Origin: Bacteroidota bacterium
Lineage (GTDB): Bacteria; Bacteroidota; Bacteroidia; Cytophagales; Cyclobacteriaceae
Direction: 5' to 3'
Assembly: GCA_003242315.1 (NCBI GenBank)
Contig: QGUY01000265.1
Coordinates: forward strand, 1 to 5,480
Length of the DNA stretch: 5,480 nucleotides
Position 1 is the stretch's first letter. Each line of letters opens with the position of its first letter. Under the pieces are notes generated by a model. It saw only the letters and a list, made by a program, of their open reading frames with translations. It did not search any database and was not told the DNA's origin. The translations under genes were made by a program, and so were the position numbers. This document shows, in pieces, positions 1 through 5,480 of this stretch.

Positions 1-1338
1 AATGGGAGGCACACCGGCGCGTTTGCGTATTGCGTTATAGTACTCCAACGCTTTCGCATCCTGAGTGGATGCCTGATTTCCTAAAGCTGCCTCAGCATAG
101 GTCAGGTACATTTCAGCGAGCCGCAGCATGTAGGTGTTGTTCGGGTAGCGTTGACGGTCCGTTTCACCTGGAATCCTACCTATCACATATTTCTTGATGC
201 TAGCAAAGTTGTTGTCGCTACTACCGGGATCAGGGAATACGTGCGCCTCACCCGTTACGTTGTTGATGATCTCAGGGTAAGTGAAACCAGGCAGCATGAA
301 CGTAGCCTTCAGGCGTTGATCCACAGTAAACCCGGGTGTGGCTCCATCGTCAACGATCAGGCCGTCGTAGAGGCTGAGCAGCCACCATGTAGCGCTGAGG
401 TCTCCGCCCCATCCGTCGCCGTTGGCAGCGATATCGTTGGTGTAGGTAATTTGCGACACCATCGTATTGGAAGCCTCATACCCGTTGGGCGCGGTTGTAT
501 ACACCCATTGCAGTTCGAACAGCGATTCTTCGTTATTGTCGTAAGGATGGCGGAACAAGTCCGCGTAATTGTCCAACAAACGCTTTCCACTCATCGTGAT
601 GACGCGCTCTGCGTATTCTTTCGCTTTGTCCAGATGTTCCTGGTGCCGTGCGCCAGGAGAAGCACCCAGACCAGCAAGCGTCAGGTGTGTGCGCGCAAGC
701 ATACCTTCAGCTGACCACTTTGTGATCCGGCCTGGTTGAATGGCCTCGGGAAGCAAATGCTCAGCCGCAAATTCATAGTCGCGTTTGATAAACTCCCAAA
801 CGTCTTCTTTGGGGTTCTTCCTCAATTGCGGGCTATAAAGATGTTCAAGGTTATTTTCAATGATCGGAATGTCCTCATAGTTCATCACGAGGTGTGTATA
901 CGCCGTAGCTCTCATGAAGCGCGCTTCTGCGATGGCATGATTCTTTATCTCTTCCGATACTTCGGGACCTGCGTACGTATTGATATTGTGGATGGCCAGG
1001 TTGGCCTGCCCAACGATTACGAAGAAAGCCTGATACGCTTGCTCATTAGGTTCCGATACGTCAGTAATGTTGAACAGTACGGCGTCACGATCGCCCCAGG
1101 CGCGGAACACGGTTCCACCTCGGATGTCTCCAAGCTTGAAGTTGGCCTTGTCAACATAGCTCTTCCATACAGCGCTGTACAGGGGAGCAGTGCCTGCCAA
1201 TACTTGTTCGTCGTTCTTGAAGAAGTTGGCGTCCACCAGCCTATCGCGCGGTGGTCTGTCCAGGAATTCGTCCGAACAGCCGGCAAACACGACCAGCACG
1301 GTCAGCGCGGCAAGCAGTATGATATTAGTATTTCTCAT
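1..1338 (-). CDS. susD: RagB/SusD family outer-membrane nutrient-binding lipoprotein (3' end cut by window edge)
   Basis: This is the surface lipoprotein that sits as a lid on its SusC partner and captures the ligand, usually a glycan, for import. It is read on the minus strand as 446 open codons with no stop before the window edge; SusD proteins usually have about 450-650 residues, so only the C-terminus is missing. Residues 1-21 form a lipoprotein signal: MRN, a hydrophobic run, then the lipobox FAGC with Cys21, followed by the typical SDEFLD. Family hallmarks are EARFMRATAYTHLV (about 138-151) with YEDIPII just after, a TPR-like helix ITKWSAEGMLARTHL, the pattern YMLRLAEMYLTYAEA, and AIRKRAGVP close to the cut end. 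I chose the ATG at 1338 because it puts Arg directly before the hydrophobic core; an in-frame ATG at 1350 would add MDQK and also works. The start lies 6-18 bases after the susC stop, so the two genes are surely cotranscribed and probably translationally coupled. The substrate is not predictable. Confidence 0.95.
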   Translation of the reverse strand, partial: MRNTNIILLAALTVLVVFAGCSDEFLDRPPRDRLVDANFFKNDEQVLAGTAPLYSAVWKSYVDKANFKLGDIRGGTVFRAWGDRDAVLFNITDVSEPNEQAYQAFFVIVGQANLAIHNINTYAGPEVSEEIKNHAIAEARFMRATAYTHLVMNYEDIPIIENNLEHLYSPQLRKNPKEDVWEFIKRDYEFAAEHLLPEAIQPGRITKWSAEGMLARTHLTLAGLGASPGARHQEHLDKAKEYAERVITMSGKRLLDNYADLFRHPYDNNEESLFELQWVYTTAPNGYEASNTMVSQITYTNDIAANGDGWGGDLSATWWLLSLYDGLIVDDGATPGFTVDQRLKATFMLPGFTYPEIINNVTGEAHVFPDPGSSDNNFASIKKYVIGRIPGETDRQRYPNNTYMLRLAEMYLTYAEAALGNQASTQDAKALEYYNAIRKRAGVPPI

Positions 1339-1356
1339 TTTCTGATCCATTTAAGA

Positions 1357-4300
1357 CTAGAAATCAACTCCGACATTAAATGAGTAGACAGGTGTTAGCG
1401 GATAACGTCCATAGTCTACGCCAACAAATCCCTCAGCCTGTGCAGCATTAGGTCCGACGTATGATCCCACTTCCGGATCATACCCGGAATAGTCGGTAAT
1501 AGTGAAAGCGTTTTGTACGCTCACTCCAAGCCGCACATTGCGAACTACACGTTGTTTCGACAACAGCGACTGTGGTAAACTGTATGACACTGTAATGTTT
1601 TTCACACGCAGATATGACGCATCTTCGAGGTACTTATCTGTGAGTCGATCATAATTTCCATTGACGTTCGAACCGGATATCCTGTTCACGCGCGTCCCAG
1701 GGTTCAACAGGTACGGATTGCCTTCCTCGTCCACCGCCACCTTGGCGTAGTCGAATGCCTCGACAAACATGTTACGACCCAGGTTGATATTGTTGGGATT
1801 GTTGTTTTGATATCTCACATAGTTATAAACCTGGTTTCCGTAGCTGTACGTCAGCAGGATGCTGACGTCAATACCCTTGAAGGAGAACGTGTTCGTGAAT
1901 CCGCCGAACCACTTGGGATAAGGATTACCGAGAAACGTACGGTCATCGGCTGTGATCTTCCCGTCGTTGTTTATATCTCTGTATTTCACATCGCCTACCC
2001 AGATACTGTTCTCGGCAGCGGGACGAGGGTCGCCATTATTGTCAACGGGGCGCGCACTGTTTTCAATTTCTTCTACACTTTGGAAGAGTCCTTCTTCTAT
2101 GTAACCATAGAATAACCAGGGAGCATACCCAACCTGCGTACGTTGCGCAAAATTGGCAAGGAACCAATCCGGCCCTTCTCGAGTGAGGTGCGTTGACCCG
2201 GTAGTGAGGTTAGTGATCTTGGTTTTGAAGCCAGAGATATTAAAGTTGGATTCCCACTTAAATCCATTCTTGTCGATGTTTGTAGTCTGAATGGAAAATC
2301 CCCATCCTTTGTTTTCCAAAGATCCTACGTTAACCATGGGAGCACCCACAGCTGCATCGCCTCTCGTTCCCATGTACCAGGGCAACTCGCTTTGGAGAAT
2401 CAGGTTGTCTGTATTCTTGATATAGTAATCGGCATCGACCTGAATTCTTCCGTTAAACAGCCCAAATGTGATACCGTAGTTATCCGTTCTGGTTTCTTCC
2501 CATTGGTAGTCCGCATTAGGATAGTTTTCCGGTCGGAAGCCCGATCCCCATTCAGTAGGAAGGGCAGTGGCCATGCGGCCATAGATGCCACCACCGCCAC
2601 CCTGATTACCGGTCAGACCGGTTTCAAACCGGAGCCTCAGGTCATTGATAAAGGGCACGTTGAAGAATGCTTCCTCCGAAATGCGCCACACCCCGGAAAT
2701 TGAAGGAAAGTATCCCCATTTCTTTCCGGGACCAAAATTCGCAGAACCATCTGCGCGATATGCTGCAGTCACGATGTAGCGGTCGTCAAAGTTGTAGTTT
2801 ACGCGGGCAAGGTAGGACTCCATTGCCCAGTCGCCCTGACCCCCACCGTTGCCTGCGGTCTCAGCATCTCCTGCATTAAGGTCCAGAACCTCGTTCGTTA
2901 GAAAACCCCGCCTGGACGCGTTCAGGTTTTTCCAGTAGGACTCCTGTGCCTCATGGGTAGCCATGGCATTGATGTGATGCTTTCCAATCTGCTTGGTGTA
3001 TTGTATCGTCTGACTCCAGCCCCAGTACGTATTGTAATTATGGTTGTTCTCCAGCACTGCTGTTGCATTCTCCTGCCAGCCAAAGTCGTAAGTGGGCAAA
3101 TAGTAAGTAGAGTGATAGAATCCTATATCGGTATTGAAGTTCGTACGAAGTTCAAGTCCATCGAGAATCCTTACACCCGCGTTCAGTCCACCCATAATGC
3201 GGTCGCGACGCAACTTATTCGTTGATAGCTCGGCTATCCCCACCGGGTTAGGCGGAGCAAATTGCTCAGCATTGTTGGCTGGATTACCACCACCGTACGT
3301 GCCGTCAAGGTTTCTGACTGGAATTTGTGGACCGAGTTGAATGGCATTAACGATTAGGTTGTTCCCGTTGAGGTTGTTTGATGCCAGCTTCTCGTCTGTC
3401 TTCGCGTAGTTAACATTCCCCCCGATGAAGAGCCATTCAAGAGGTTTGACGTCTAAGTTGACGCGGGCTGAGGTCCGTTCGAATCCGGAACCAAGGGCTA
3501 CCCCATCCTGAATCATCCTTTCGCCGGAAATGTAGAAGGTGGTTTTGTCGTTCCCGCCGCTTACGCTAACCTGGTGCTTTTGCATCGCGGCAGACTTGAA
3601 CAATTCGTCCTGCCAGTTCGTCCCCTCACCGAGGATGGACGGATCCAGAAAGTCTTCCCGCACCTGACCACCGGCGATGGCTTTGTACTCATTTTCCATT
3701 TGCGCGTACTGGCGCAGGTTCATTACCGGAATATTTTCAGGAGGTGTCTGGAGACTGTAAGAGAAGTCATAAGTAACTTTAACATCTCCTGCCTTACCGC
3801 GCTTCGTCGTAATCAGCACGACGCCATTCGTTCCGCGGGATCCGTAGATAGCTGTAGCTGACGGACCCTGCAAGATCTCCATGCTGGCAATGTCGGCGGG
3901 GTTCAAAGATGCCAGAGGGTTGGTTCCAGAAGCGGAAGTAGATCCCTGGATCTGCACACCGTCAATGACATACAAAGGCTCATTGCTTCCCCCAATGGAG
4001 TTGATACCACGAATGTTGACAGAAATACCACCACCAGGGGCGCCAGTATTTTGCGTTACATAGACACCGGCCGACCGCCCCTGTATCGCTTGTTCGATGG
4101 TAGTGTTGAGTGTACGTTGAATGTCGGTTGAGGAAATCGAAGTCTGCGCTGTAGTCAAGTCACCGCGCCGCATCTCACCATAACCCACAACAACCACCTC
4201 ATTAAGGGTGGCTACGTCTTCGGACAGGACTACGCGAATGTTGCTCTGCGATCCCACGCGTATCTCCTGTGATACATATCCGATGAAGGAGATTACGAGC

Positions 4301-4521
4301 ACATCGTCATCAGATGCCTCAATCGAGAAGCTCCCATTTCCGTCCGTGGCCGTACCGATGGAAGTCCCCTTCCTGACCACGTTTACGCCTGGCATGGCGT
4401 TCCCCGATTGGTCATTGACCTGCCCAGTCACGATGCGCTGCTGCCCGTAAGCTGACGCAAACCCCAGCAGGAGGAGCACCGCAACGACCGCTCGTGCAAA
4501 ACTTCGGTAAACAATCTTCAT
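1357..4521 (-). CDS. susC: SusC/RagA family TonB-dependent outer-membrane transporter
   Basis: Complete 1054-residue outer-membrane transporter, a normal length for SusC, which imports oligosaccharides or peptides with energy from TonB-ExbBD. Residues 1-26 are a Sec signal peptide (basic start, VVAVLLLLGFASA core, probable cleavage AYG|QQ). Residues 30-100 form the carboxypeptidase-regulatory-like domain that marks SusC proteins (VTGQVNDQSGNAMPGVNV, then TDGNGSFSI and FIGY). The stretch LNEVVVVGYG (106-115) leads into the plug. The plug shows NIRGINSIGGSNEPLYVIDG (169-188) and SATAIYGSRGTNGVVLITTK (221-240); QGP precedes SATAIYG where KDA is more common. The rest is the 22-strand beta-barrel. 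It includes a calcium-loop-like DINNDGKITADD at about 848-860, a SGYDPEVG motif, and the end YSFNVGVDF, whose terminal Phe is the expected barrel-assembly signal. The ATG at 4521 is the natural start for the signal peptide. There is no Shine-Dalgarno; the preceding bases are A/T-rich (CCTATAATCT), which is usual in Bacteroidota. The partner susD follows within 18 bases. The ligand is unknown. Confidence 0.97.
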   Translation of the reverse strand: MKIVYRSFARAVVAVLLLLGFASAYGQQRIVTGQVNDQSGNAMPGVNVVRKGTSIGTATDGNGSFSIEASDDDVLVISFIGYVSQEIRVGSQSNIRVVLSEDVATLNEVVVVGYGEMRRGDLTTAQTSISSTDIQRTLNTTIEQAIQGRSAGVYVTQNTGAPGGGISVNIRGINSIGGSNEPLYVIDGVQIQGSTSASGTNPLASLNPADIASMEILQGPSATAIYGSRGTNGVVLITTKRGKAGDVKVTYDFSYSLQTPPENIPVMNLRQYAQMENEYKAIAGGQVREDFLDPSILGEGTNWQDELFKSAAMQKHQVSVSGGNDKTTFYISGERMIQDGVALGSGFERTSARVNLDVKPLEWLFIGGNVNYAKTDEKLASNNLNGNNLIVNAIQLGPQIPVRNLDGTYGGGNPANNAEQFAPPNPVGIAELSTNKLRRDRIMGGLNAGVRILDGLELRTNFNTDIGFYHSTYYLPTYDFGWQENATAVLENNHNYNTYWGWSQTIQYTKQIGKHHINAMATHEAQESYWKNLNASRRGFLTNEVLDLNAGDAETAGNGGGQGDWAMESYLARVNYNFDDRYIVTAAYRADGSANFGPGKKWGYFPSISGVWRISEEAFFNVPFINDLRLRFETGLTGNQGGGGGIYGRMATALPTEWGSGFRPENYPNADYQWEETRTDNYGITFGLFNGRIQVDADYYIKNTDNLILQSELPWYMGTRGDAAVGAPMVNVGSLENKGWGFSIQTTNIDKNGFKWESNFNISGFKTKITNLTTGSTHLTREGPDWFLANFAQRTQVGYAPWLFYGYIEEGLFQSVEEIENSARPVDNNGDPRPAAENSIWVGDVKYRDINNDGKITADDRTFLGNPYPKWFGGFTNTFSFKGIDVSILLTYSYGNQVYNYVRYQNNNPNNINLGRNMFVEAFDYAKVAVDEEGNPYLLNPGTRVNRISGSNVNGNYDRLTDKYLEDASYLRVKNITVSYSLPQSLLSKQRVVRNVRLGVSVQNAFTITDYSGYDPEVGSYVGPNAAQAEGFVGVDYGRYPLTPVYSFNVGVDF

Positions 4522-4567
4522 AGATTATAGGGTTGTGTTGAATAATGATGCGATCTGGACGTGTTAT

Positions 4568-4653
4568 ACCGGATCACCTGGCGGGACTTCACGAGGAAAT
4601 CCGCGACAGGCTAGAACGTTTCAGCCAAACCATCTGAAACTACTTGATCCGGT
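4568..4653 (-). ncRNA. Candidate structured leader RNA (three-way junction) before susC
   Basis: Read as minus-strand RNA, this 86-base segment folds by inspection into a closed three-way junction. P1 is a perfect 9-bp helix (ACCGGAUCA at 4653-4645 with UGAUCCGGU at 4576-4568). P2 is a perfect 7-bp hairpin, GUUUCAG (4640-4634) with CUGAAAC (4624-4618), and a 9-base loop. P3 is a long hairpin starting CCUG-UC-GCGG-AUUUC (4610-4596) and returning GAAGU-C-CCGC-CAGG (4590-4577): 13 base pairs with a 2-base and a 1-base bulge and a 5-base loop. P3 abuts P1 with no linker. One U-G pair in P3 would be an A-C mismatch in the opposite strand, which favours the minus strand as the transcript. It ends 46 bases before the susC ATG, and no U-tract follows, so it is not a plain terminator. 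I do not recognise it as a known riboswitch class. Function is inference: leader stability, translational control or ligand sensing. Confidence 0.4.
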
Positions 4654-4758
4654 TATCCTTCAATGCTCAATGCAATGGCTCTGGACGGTACCGCCTTCCA
4701 ACTCCCGCAATCGAATTCTCACTGGCGGCTACGCAATCGGTTGCCACGAGGGCATATC

Positions 4759-4766
4759 AAAGATGC
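4759..4766 (-). promoter_or_regulatory. Weak Bacteroidota-type -7 box, possible susCD promoter
   Basis: Minus-strand CATCTTTG matches the Bacteroidota -7 consensus TAnnTTTG except for the first base. No TTG is found at the expected -33 distance. Instead the nearest phased repeat (4784-4800) begins 17 bases upstream and would cover the -33 region, the arrangement expected of an activator-dependent promoter. Transcription would begin near 4752 and give a leader of about 230 nt that includes the folded segment at 4568-4653. No better match to the consensus was found between susC and the regulator. Confidence 0.25.
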
Positions 4767-4783
4767 CTTTCCGAATGGACTTC

Positions 4784-4865
4784 GAGGGTATTGAAATGTT
4801 ATCCAGTTGCGGGCGAAAGGTTAACGGAGGGTGTTGAAATGTTTCAGGAAAGGGTATCAGATGTT
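4784..4865 (-). promoter_or_regulatory. Phased direct repeats, candidate operator of the susCD activator
   Basis: Two 17-bp direct repeats differ at one base: AACATTTCAATACCCTC (4800 to 4784) and AACATTTCAACACCCTC (4843 to 4827), with starts 43 bp apart. A third copy with one base deleted and some changes, AACATCTGATACCC, runs from 4865 to 4852. A degenerate half copy, AACCTTTC, runs from 4822 to 4815. The four AAC starts lie at 4865, 4843, 4822 and 4800, that is 22, 21 and 22 bp apart, or two turns of B-DNA each time, so all face the same side of the helix. AraC-family regulators commonly bind tandem direct repeats with such phasing, and an AraC/HTCS gene lies just upstream. That this regulator binds here is inference. 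Confidence 0.45.
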
Positions 4866-4872
4866 AGGCAAA

Positions 4873-4892
4873 AATGCGTTTGCAAACGGATT
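4873..4892. promoter_or_regulatory. Palindrome, candidate operator
   Basis: CGTTTGCAAACG at 4877-4888 is a perfect 12-bp palindrome. Allowing one mismatched pair (G/G at 4876 and 4889) it extends to 20 bp over 4873-4892. It lies 11 bp beyond the upstream end of the phased repeats. Symmetric sites of this kind suit a dimeric repressor or activator (LacI- or Crp-like), not an AraC monomer pair. The binding protein is unknown and no candidate gene lies in the window. Confidence 0.3.
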
Positions 4893-4963
4893 CGGCGGGA
4901 TTTTTCAGAAGTCGGAAGAACGGTCTAAACGACGACATTGACGGTCGAACAGGGACAGTTTGA

Positions 4964-5068
4964 TTAAATCAGCGACACAAGAACAATGCATCCCATGATC
5001 AAAAAATAGAGTAGAATCTCCAGGATCAGCATTACCTTGCTCCTTTTCCTGTAATTATCAGCAGACAT
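4964..5068 (-). CDS. Possible 34-residue single-helix membrane peptide, unrecognised
   Basis: A short ORF not tied to any family I recognise. It reads MSADNYRKRSK followed by a nearly unbroken hydrophobic segment (about residues 12-34: VMLILEILLYFLIMGCIVLV then SLI) and a TAA stop. The layout is that of a small inner-membrane protein: a polar head with five charges (RKR, K and D at residues 4-11), which by the positive-inside rule would stay in the cytoplasm, then one transmembrane span of 20-23 residues ending at the stop. A Glu at residue 17 interrupts the span. It is on the same strand as the other genes, 167 bases after the regulator's stop and about 440 bases before susC. No ribosome-binding site is visible, which is not informative in Bacteroidota. 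A GTG in the same frame (5089) could extend it by seven codons. Chance cannot be excluded at this length; the hydrophobic pattern is the only support. Confidence 0.4.
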   Translation of the reverse strand: MSADNYRKRSKVMLILEILLYFLIMGCIVLVSLI

Positions 5069-5235
5069 CAGGTTCTGGAATAATATCACGTCAATCTAAC
5101 ACGAATTCCCTGCGCGATAGGCTACAAAATCGTAATGATGTGGGTTCAGATTGTTATTTGGATGGGAATTCCGGGTATTAAACTGTGGAGACGCGGAGCG
5201 TTGAACCGCGAAAGACGTTGAGATTTTTGTATGTG

Positions 5236-5466
5236 CTATTGTTTTCTTCCGGCGTATAGCGACGGCAATACATTAAAATGCTCCTTGAAATAACGGGCGA
5301 AGTATTTGGGATTGTTGAAGCCAACTTTGTACGCAACTTCGGCAACCGTCAGCTGGCTCTTTTCCAACAGCTGAGCGGCACGCTGAAGCCGGATGGTGCG
5401 AATGAATTCCAGGGGTGACTTCCCCGTCAGGGCTACAAGCTTTTTATAGAGGTGTACGCGACTCAT
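5236..5466 (-). CDS. AraC-type DNA-binding domain, C-terminal part of an HTCS or AraC regulator; probably interrupted
   Basis: The 76 residues are the end of an AraC/XylS DNA-binding domain. The recognition helix of the first helix-turn-helix and the linker read MSRVHLYKKLVALTGKSP then LEFIRTIRLQRAAQLL. The second helix-turn-helix is TVAEVAYKVGFNNPKYFARY (about 40-59), followed by FKEHFNVLPS. The GFNNPKYFARYFKE wording is typical of Bacteroidota hybrid two-component regulators (HTCS), which sense a breakdown product in the periplasm and switch on the adjacent susCD. An AraC domain has about 100 residues and two helix-turn-helix units; here the first helices are absent, so this ATG is almost certainly internal, not a true start. 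Just upstream the same frame reads TAG-Leu-Gly-Met-Ser (TAG at 5473-5475), where an intact homologue would continue into the domain. The gene is therefore a pseudogene, a frameshift, or an error near a contig end. It points at susCD, 714 bases away, and is the likely regulator of that pair if functional. Confidence 0.8.
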   Translation of the reverse strand: MSRVHLYKKLVALTGKSPLEFIRTIRLQRAAQLLEKSQLTVAEVAYKVGFNNPKYFARYFKEHFNVLPSLYAGRKQ

Positions 5467-5480
5467 ACCCAGCTATGGCC

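Larger units (their letters stand above)
4522..5235. other. Long intergenic region between the regulator and susC
   Basis: This 714-base gap is longer than the spacing usually seen between an HTCS gene and susC. Besides the elements listed separately (small ORF, palindrome, phased repeats, weak promoter box, folded leader), I see an 8-bp direct repeat CGCAATCG at 4706-4713 and 4732-4739, and GGAATTCC at 5165-5172. The two overlapping plus-strand ORFs here (4535-4837 and 4644-4928) show no domain, signal or hydrophobic pattern and run through the repeats and leader, so I treat them as chance. No tRNA, insertion-sequence end or CRISPR repeat was seen. Confidence 0.6.

Noticed and set aside
151..1383. 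Two long plus-strand ORFs opposite susD
   Set aside because: The opposite strand carries an unmistakable SusD protein with lipobox and family motifs; these are shadow frames.
4510..4540. TATAAT just before the susC ATG as a -10 element
   Set aside because: It would start transcription at or inside the start codon, and Bacteroidota promoters do not use this box; A/T-richness before starts is common in the phylum.
4535..4837. 100-codon plus-strand ORF divergent from susC
   Set aside because: It has no recognisable domain or coding character, and it overlaps another ORF, the folded leader and the phased repeats, so a chance ORF is more likely.
5125..5134. CAAAATCGTA as a -7 box for the small ORF
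   Set aside because: The spacing between the TTTG and TA parts is four bases instead of two, and no -33 TTG is present.
5192..5210. Hairpin CGCGG-9 bases-CCGCG just after the regulator's stop, as a terminator
   Set aside because: The stem is only 5 bp and no T-run follows on the minus strand, so intrinsic termination is not supported.

Overview
The window carries a Bacteroidota outer-membrane nutrient-uptake locus, with all recognisable genes on the minus strand. The evidence is a canonical SusC/SusD pair (a 1054-residue TonB-dependent transporter followed 6-18 bases later by a RagB/SusD lipoprotein), an AraC-type DNA-binding domain of the hybrid two-component (HTCS) kind just upstream, and no Shine-Dalgarno sequence in front of any start. 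The moderate G+C content and the transporter's sequence style suggest a Cytophagales- or Chitinophaga-like organism rather than a gut Bacteroides, but this is an impression, not an identification. The window ends inside susD on the left and at the broken regulator on the right, so it may be a whole short contig.

In the direction of transcription (high to low coordinates): 5236-5480 holds the last part of an AraC/HTCS regulator. Its reading frame meets a TAG just before the conserved LGMSR motif, so the gene is either broken or misassembled. The interval 4522-5235 is a long 714-base intergenic region with no large gene, but it is not empty. It contains a 34-codon ORF for a possible one-helix membrane peptide (4964-5068), a 12-bp perfect palindrome (4877-4888), four related sites spaced 21-22 bp apart (4784-4865), a weak promoter-like box (4759-4766), and an RNA-foldable segment (4568-4653) that can form a three-way junction 46 bases before the susC start. 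The interval 1357-4521 is susC, and 1-1338 is susD, cut by the window edge after 446 codons.

A working model: the regulator upstream (if intact in the organism) binds the helically phased repeats and activates a poor promoter. The transcript then carries a leader of about 230 nt containing the folded element, followed by susC-susD. SusD captures a ligand, probably an oligosaccharide, at the cell surface, and SusC imports it through the outer membrane using TonB energy. The substrate cannot be read from these two genes, and no glycoside hydrolase lies in the window. The most unusual observations are the three-way-junction leader, the phased repeats, and the interrupted regulator.
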